In this document: piece after piece, positions 60,578-64,000 of the stretch
Layout of the letters: each line of letters begins with the position of its first letter
Position numbering within the stretch: the first letter of the stretch is position 1
NCBI RefSeq assembly: GCF_029193815.1
Contig: NZ_JARFVC010000003.1
Coordinates: forward strand, 62,001 to 126,000
Origin: Cytobacillus sp. S13-E01
GTDB lineage: Bacteria; Bacillota; Bacilli; Bacillales; Bacillaceae_L
DNA length: 64,000 bases
Direction: 5' to 3'
Notes under the pieces: model-generated
Told to the model about the DNA's origin: nothing
Database searches by the model: none
What the model saw: the letters and a program-made list of their open reading frames with translations, nothing else
Position numbers and translations under genes: made by a program

Positions 60578-61585
60578 TTATTTAGCAATTTTCTCTAGTC
60601 TGTTGATCATACTTAATGATCGACCTGTACCGATCGCAACAGATTCAAGTGGATATGGAGCTAAATGTACGGGCACATAAATTTCCTGACTCAACCATTC
60701 TTGCATTCCTTTTAATAAAGCACCACCACCCGTTAAAATAACACCACGATCAACAATATCACCACTTAGCTCTGGTGGGCAATCCTCTAAAGTTGCCCGA
60801 ACAGCGTCTAGAATATTTAGTAATGACTCTTTTAATGTGCCCTGAATTTCAGTAGAACGTAATTCGACAGTTTTCGGTAAACCAGTCACTAAATCACGAC
60901 CTCGAACTTCCATAGTAAGCTCTTCATGATCGATGAGTGCATAGCCAATTTCCATTTTAATTCGCTCGGCTGTACGCTCGCCAATTAAGACATTATAATT
61001 TTTTCTAACATTTTGGACAATATCCTCATCCATTTTATCACCGCCAGTGCGGATTGAGTGACAGGTGACAACACCACCAAAAGAAATAATAGCGACTTCA
61101 GTTGTACCTCCGCCAATATCAACAATCACATTGGCAACCGGTTCATCAACGGGAAGGTCAGCTCCAATTGCGGCTGCCACAGGTTCTTCGATAAGGAAAA
61201 CCTGTTTAGCGCCGCAATTTTTAATTGCATCTTGAATAGCACGTCGTTCAACAGATGTAGCCCCAGAGGGGGTGCATACAATAACATTTGGTTTACGGAA
61301 AGAAAAACCTAGAATCTGGCTTGCTTTTTTAAATATGTATTTTAACATATCGGTTGTAACTGTATAGTCGGCGATGACGCCTTGTTTTAATGGTCTAACT
61401 GCGATTATTTTTCCAGGAGTTTTACCAATCATTAATTTTGCATCAGTACCCACAGCGACAACCTTTTTTGTATCTTTATCAATTGCAACAACAGAAGGCT
61501 CATTTATAATAATTCCCTTGCTTTTACTGTAAACTAAAATATTTGCAGTGCCTAAATCAATACCAATCTCTATATTTGATAACAT
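60578..61585 (-). CDS. mreBH: MreBH, actin-like cell-shape protein
   Basis: Actin-fold ATPase that forms membrane-associated filaments guiding cell-wall synthesis and, in B. subtilis, the LytE hydrolase. The 335 residues show phosphate-1 [17 protein letters not shown], connect-1 and phosphate-2 [16 protein letters not shown], and adenosine motif [14 protein letters not shown]. Similarity to MreBH rather than MreB or Mbl rests on the whole sequence and the ykpA neighbourhood. TTTGGAGG precedes ATG. An ACCCCC word (minus strand, 61648-61653) recalls a SigI -35 element, the known control of mreBH in B. subtilis, but no matching -10 was found. Confidence 0.9.
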   Translation of the reverse strand: MLSNIEIGIDLGTANILVYSKSKGIIINEPSVVAIDKDTKKVVAVGTDAKLMIGKTPGKIIAVRPLKQGVIADYTVTTDMLKYIFKKASQILGFSFRKPNVIVCTPSGATSVERRAIQDAIKNCGAKQVFLIEEPVAAAIGADLPVDEPVANVIVDIGGGTTEVAIISFGGVVTCHSIRTGGDKMDEDIVQNVRKNYNVLIGERTAERIKMEIGYALIDHEELTMEVRGRDLVTGLPKTVELRSTEIQGTLKESLLNILDAVRATLEDCPPELSGDIVDRGVILTGGGALLKGMQEWLSQEIYVPVHLAPYPLESVAIGTGRSLSMINRLEKIAK

Positions 61586-61843
61586 TATTTTTATCCTCCA
61601 AAGTGTTTTGAACTTTGTATAGTATTCACTAGCTTTAGTCGTTTTTTGGGGGTAGATGTCGAAAAATGCATTTCACAAAGTTGTTGGAAATTTTATGTCC
61701 TTTGATATGAAACCAATATACAGACAGTGTAAAATAGAGTTATATTAGTAAACCAACTATAGTTTAATCCTTTTCGTTACGTGGTACATTTCTAGTATTT
61801 AGGCAGGAAGAAAATTGAAGAAACTGAAATTAGAAAAGACCTC

Positions 61844-62014
61844 ATGAGCATTGAAGACTTAATTGATGCCTGTCAAGACGAAGAAGAACGAATTATCTTA
61901 ACGAAAAAACTTAATGAAAAATTACTAAGACTAAATCAAGTGAAGAAAAAAAGAAATACATCGAATTCGTCAGTATTTAAGGATTATCAAAATAAAATTC
62001 ATAATAAATTTTAG
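61844..62014 (+). CDS. Small hypothetical protein (56 aa), YkpC-position gene
   Basis: Reads MSIEDLIDACQDEEERIILT and goes on as a highly charged, helical chain to NKIHNKF, followed at once by a terminator hairpin. Composition is clearly coding-like. The ribosome site before ATG is weak (GAAAAG), and the frame stays open upstream to an AGGAAG-preceded ATT at 61814, so the start is uncertain. Family not recognised. The 250 bases between mreBH and this gene show nothing else. Confidence 0.55.
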   Translation: MSIEDLIDACQDEEERIILTKKLNEKLLRLNQVKKKRNTSNSSVFKDYQNKIHNKF

Positions 62015-62023
62015 GTTAGAAAA

Positions 62024-62045
62024 CGCCCGATTAGTGGGCGCTTTT
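62024..62045. terminator. Terminator between the small gene and amhX
   Basis: CGCCC pairs with GGGCG around GATTAGT, extended by flanking AAA and CTTTT, in a converging position. Confidence 0.75.
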
Positions 62046-62086
62046 AAATATTTATTTATCTACGAAAAAAGTACCCAAGCATCCAC

Positions 62087-63217
62087 TTAGTCCCTAGGAT
62101 CCTGCTCAAAAGTACGAAGTACAACCCTTGTTAATATCCCGATTCCAGAGAAAATCGCTTCTTTATCAAATGTCATATTCGGATGATGAAGTCCAGGTGA
62201 TAGATCGCAGCCTAATGCCAGCATCGTTGCTTTAATAGATGGTCTTTTAACTGTATAAAAGTGAAAATCATCTCCGCCTGTTGTTGTCACTGAATCAAGT
62301 AATTTATCAGGACCCAATACATCGACTATCGCATCACGCATAATAGCTTCAGCTTCGGGATTAACCTGGGCAGCCACAATACTTGAAACAATGTCAACAC
62401 TCACGCCAACATTATAAAAGGAACTAAGTGTTCTACCGGCGGCTTCAACCTTTTGTTGTAGTTCTTCCATTCCTTCATTTGTTTGAGCACGCAAATCTAC
62501 GCTAAACACAGCGGAGCCAGGAATGATATTGAAGCTTTCACCACCAGCTTGAAAGGAAGTAACCTTTGCAGAGTGTGGGATCAAAGGATTGATCTGTATT
62601 TGATTCAGCATTTGAACAAAGGTTGCCCCAACTTCGATTGCATTTGCCCCAAGATGTGGCCTTGCCCCATGCATGTCTTCTCCTGAAACTTTTCCAAGTA
62701 AAAACCGGCTTGCTCCATGAAACATAGCGGGAGCGGCCTTCCCATTTTCCATGTCCTGTATAGGGCGAAGGTGAACACCATATAAGTAGTCAATGTCATC
62801 TGCCACCTTCTTTTCAACCATTTTCAATGCACCATTTCCTTTTTCTTCAGCGGGTTGAAAAATAAACCGGACTGTACCTTTTCCAATATGAAGTTTTTTA
62901 AGCAGAAGAAATGCACCATATACCATTGTCATATGCGCATCATGACCACATGAATGATTAGCACGATTTTCACCATCAACCTCTTGCCATAGTGCATCTA
63001 TATCAGCTCTAAGCGCAACGACTGGAGAGCCTTCACCGATTTCCGCGATAACCCCAGTGCAATCACTAAATATTTGAACACGCGCACCAGCGTTTTCAAG
63101 TAGTTCCTTCAAGTATGTAGTTGTATTATACTCTTTCCAGCTTAGCTCAGGATGTGTATGTAAGTGATCAAACATATGTAGCATTTCTTCACGAATTTCT
63201 TTTAACAATTGTTCCAT
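62087..63217 (-). CDS. amhX: M20/M40 amidohydrolase, AmhX-like
   Basis: Zinc-dependent amidohydrolase of 376 residues. Metal and catalytic motifs are HTHPELSWKEY, ALRADIDALWQ, HSCGHDAHMTM, QPAEEKGNGA and HGARPHLGANAIEVG. It matches B. subtilis AmhX in size and composition; related enzymes cleave N-acyl amino acids or indole-acetyl conjugates. ATG 63217 lies nine bases behind AGGGGG; an earlier frame to 63361 overlaps the divergent gene. It diverges from the acetyltransferase gene. Confidence 0.87.
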   Translation of the reverse strand: MEQLLKEIREEMLHMFDHLHTHPELSWKEYNTTTYLKELLENAGARVQIFSDCTGVIAEIGEGSPVVALRADIDALWQEVDGENRANHSCGHDAHMTMVYGAFLLLKKLHIGKGTVRFIFQPAEEKGNGALKMVEKKVADDIDYLYGVHLRPIQDMENGKAAPAMFHGASRFLLGKVSGEDMHGARPHLGANAIEVGATFVQMLNQIQINPLIPHSAKVTSFQAGGESFNIIPGSAVFSVDLRAQTNEGMEELQQKVEAAGRTLSSFYNVGVSVDIVSSIVAAQVNPEAEAIMRDAIVDVLGPDKLLDSVTTTGGDDFHFYTVKRPSIKATMLALGCDLSPGLHHPNMTFDKEAIFSGIGILTRVVLRTFEQDPRD

Positions 63218-63346
63218 AAACATTATCCCCCTAATCTTAAAAACTTTTAAATCAATGTACCACGATGTAAGAATTTTCACAATATAAAAGGAAAAATCAA
63301 CATTGTAACGAATCAGATTATAAATACAAAAAAAGGGGAAGTTAAA

Positions 63347-63880
63347 ATGATTTTTGATCAAGAAAATTTGCTAGTGCGGCCTTTAGAGGAATCAGATGCT
63401 TCATATCTTGCAAAATGGTTGTCAGACGAACGGGTTTTAGAATTTTATGAGGGAAGAGATAATCCTCATGATATAAAAATGATCCGAGAAGTGTTTTATA
63501 GTAAGGATGAACAAATTAATACATGCATTGTTGAATATAAAAGTGAACCAGTTGGTTATTTGCAATTTTATCCATTAACTTATGATGATAAGGCATTATA
63601 CGGATATAGTAACGAGGAAAAACTATACGGGATGGACCAATTCATTGGTGATCCAGAATACTGGAACAATGGGATCGGAACAAAGCTCGTTAAAGGGGTA
63701 TCAGAGTATTTACTAGATAGTAAGATAGCTAACATTGTCAGTGTGGATCCGCAAACTCGCAATGAAAGGGCCATTCGGTGTTATGAAAAATGTGGATTTA
63801 AAAAGGTTAAGCTTCTTCCTAATCAAGAACTTCATGAAGGAATGATGCAAGATTGTTGGTTGATGGAATATAGGAAATAA
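63347..63880 (+). CDS. GNAT acetyltransferase, AAC(6')-like
   Basis: A 177-residue acetyl-CoA-dependent N-acetyltransferase. The beginning LLVRPLEESDASYLAKWLSD, the motif QFIGDPEYWNNGIGTKLVKG for acetyl-CoA binding (as IGxxxxxxxGIGT) and NERAIRCYEKCGFKK fit the branch that contains aminoglycoside 6'-acetyltransferases. Actual resistance cannot be concluded, because many chromosomal members act on other amines. AAGGGGAAG precedes ATG. The last 120 bases of the window behind it show no gene. Confidence 0.85.
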   Translation: MIFDQENLLVRPLEESDASYLAKWLSDERVLEFYEGRDNPHDIKMIREVFYSKDEQINTCIVEYKSEPVGYLQFYPLTYDDKALYGYSNEEKLYGMDQFIGDPEYWNNGIGTKLVKGVSEYLLDSKIANIVSVDPQTRNERAIRCYEKCGFKKVKLLPNQELHEGMMQDCWLMEYRK

Positions 63881-64000
63881 GTAACTTAAGACTGACTTTA
63901 TTAGGCGGATTAAGTATAAAGAAAAACCAGAAGGAAAGTTACTAAAATGCGATGTCTAGGTTCTTTATAGTATCTAGCCCGGTAAAGGCTCAAACCATAA

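Overview
The window looks like a chromosomal segment of a low-GC, spore-forming Bacillaceae species. The grounds are Gram-positive ribosome binding sites (AGGAGG or AAGGGGG), frequent TTG/GTG starts, and gene sets typical of Bacillus: xylR with a xyl operon, xpaC-telA, a lia cell-envelope stress operon, ykpA, ykvU, mreBH, helD and amhX. No rRNA, tRNA, prophage or CRISPR array was found.

Layout. 1-0.9 kb: 3' end of a hemY-type porphyrinogen oxidase. 0.9-11.3 kb: a xylose regulon, with xylR divergent from xylF-xylG-xylH (ABC import), xylA, xylB, a Gfo/Idh/MocA oxidoreductase and an aldose 1-epimerase. A perfect inverted-repeat operator overlaps the xylF promoter. xylF has an in-frame ochre stop 63 codons before its natural end. 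11.6-17 kb: a DUF4230 protein, then a MerR regulator with an acyl-CoA ligase, divergent from an AidB-like acyl-CoA dehydrogenase. 17.5-22.8 kb: DinB-like protein, MFS transporter, a dead IS1595-type element (with 8-bp target duplication) between the nhaC stop codon and its terminator, and a DoxX-like protein. 23.2-28 kb: signalling genes, namely a GAF-GGDEF protein, a NarL-type response regulator and PAS histidine kinase, a NreA-like GAF protein and an Fnr-like regulator. A perfect FNR/CRP-type palindrome lies before the two-component genes. 28-41 kb: small membrane and housekeeping genes, M20 peptidase, glutaredoxin, xpaC-telA, several broken genes and a 51-bp tandem array. 41.6-45.3 kb: liaI-liaH-liaF-liaS-liaR, split by a repeat where B. 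subtilis has liaG. 45.3-55.9 kb: ZIP transporter, a glutaminyl-tRNA synthetase, DEAD-box helicase, fatty acid desaturase, glycerophosphodiesterase and HelD. 56-64 kb: YkpA ABC-F protein, a VWA-like domain protein, YkvU-like flippase, MreBH, an amidohydrolase and an acetyltransferase.

The most unusual content is non-coding. (1) A GC-rich dispersed hairpin repeat of about 150-170 bp occurs at least ten times, often touching gene 3' ends. (2) Two relics resemble IS200/IS605 ends and keep a conserved right-end module like a TnpB guide RNA, with no transposase or TnpB gene. (3) Two modules of paired CAAACGTTTG palindromes, both with exactly 57-bp spacing, lie in convergent intergenic regions where neither can serve as a promoter operator for its flanking genes. 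(4) Three TTCGACA...TGTCGAA palindromes flank one orphan gene. (5) Five 21-bp iterons precede the GGDEF gene. All functional calls come from reading the sequence and remembered family features. No database search was run.
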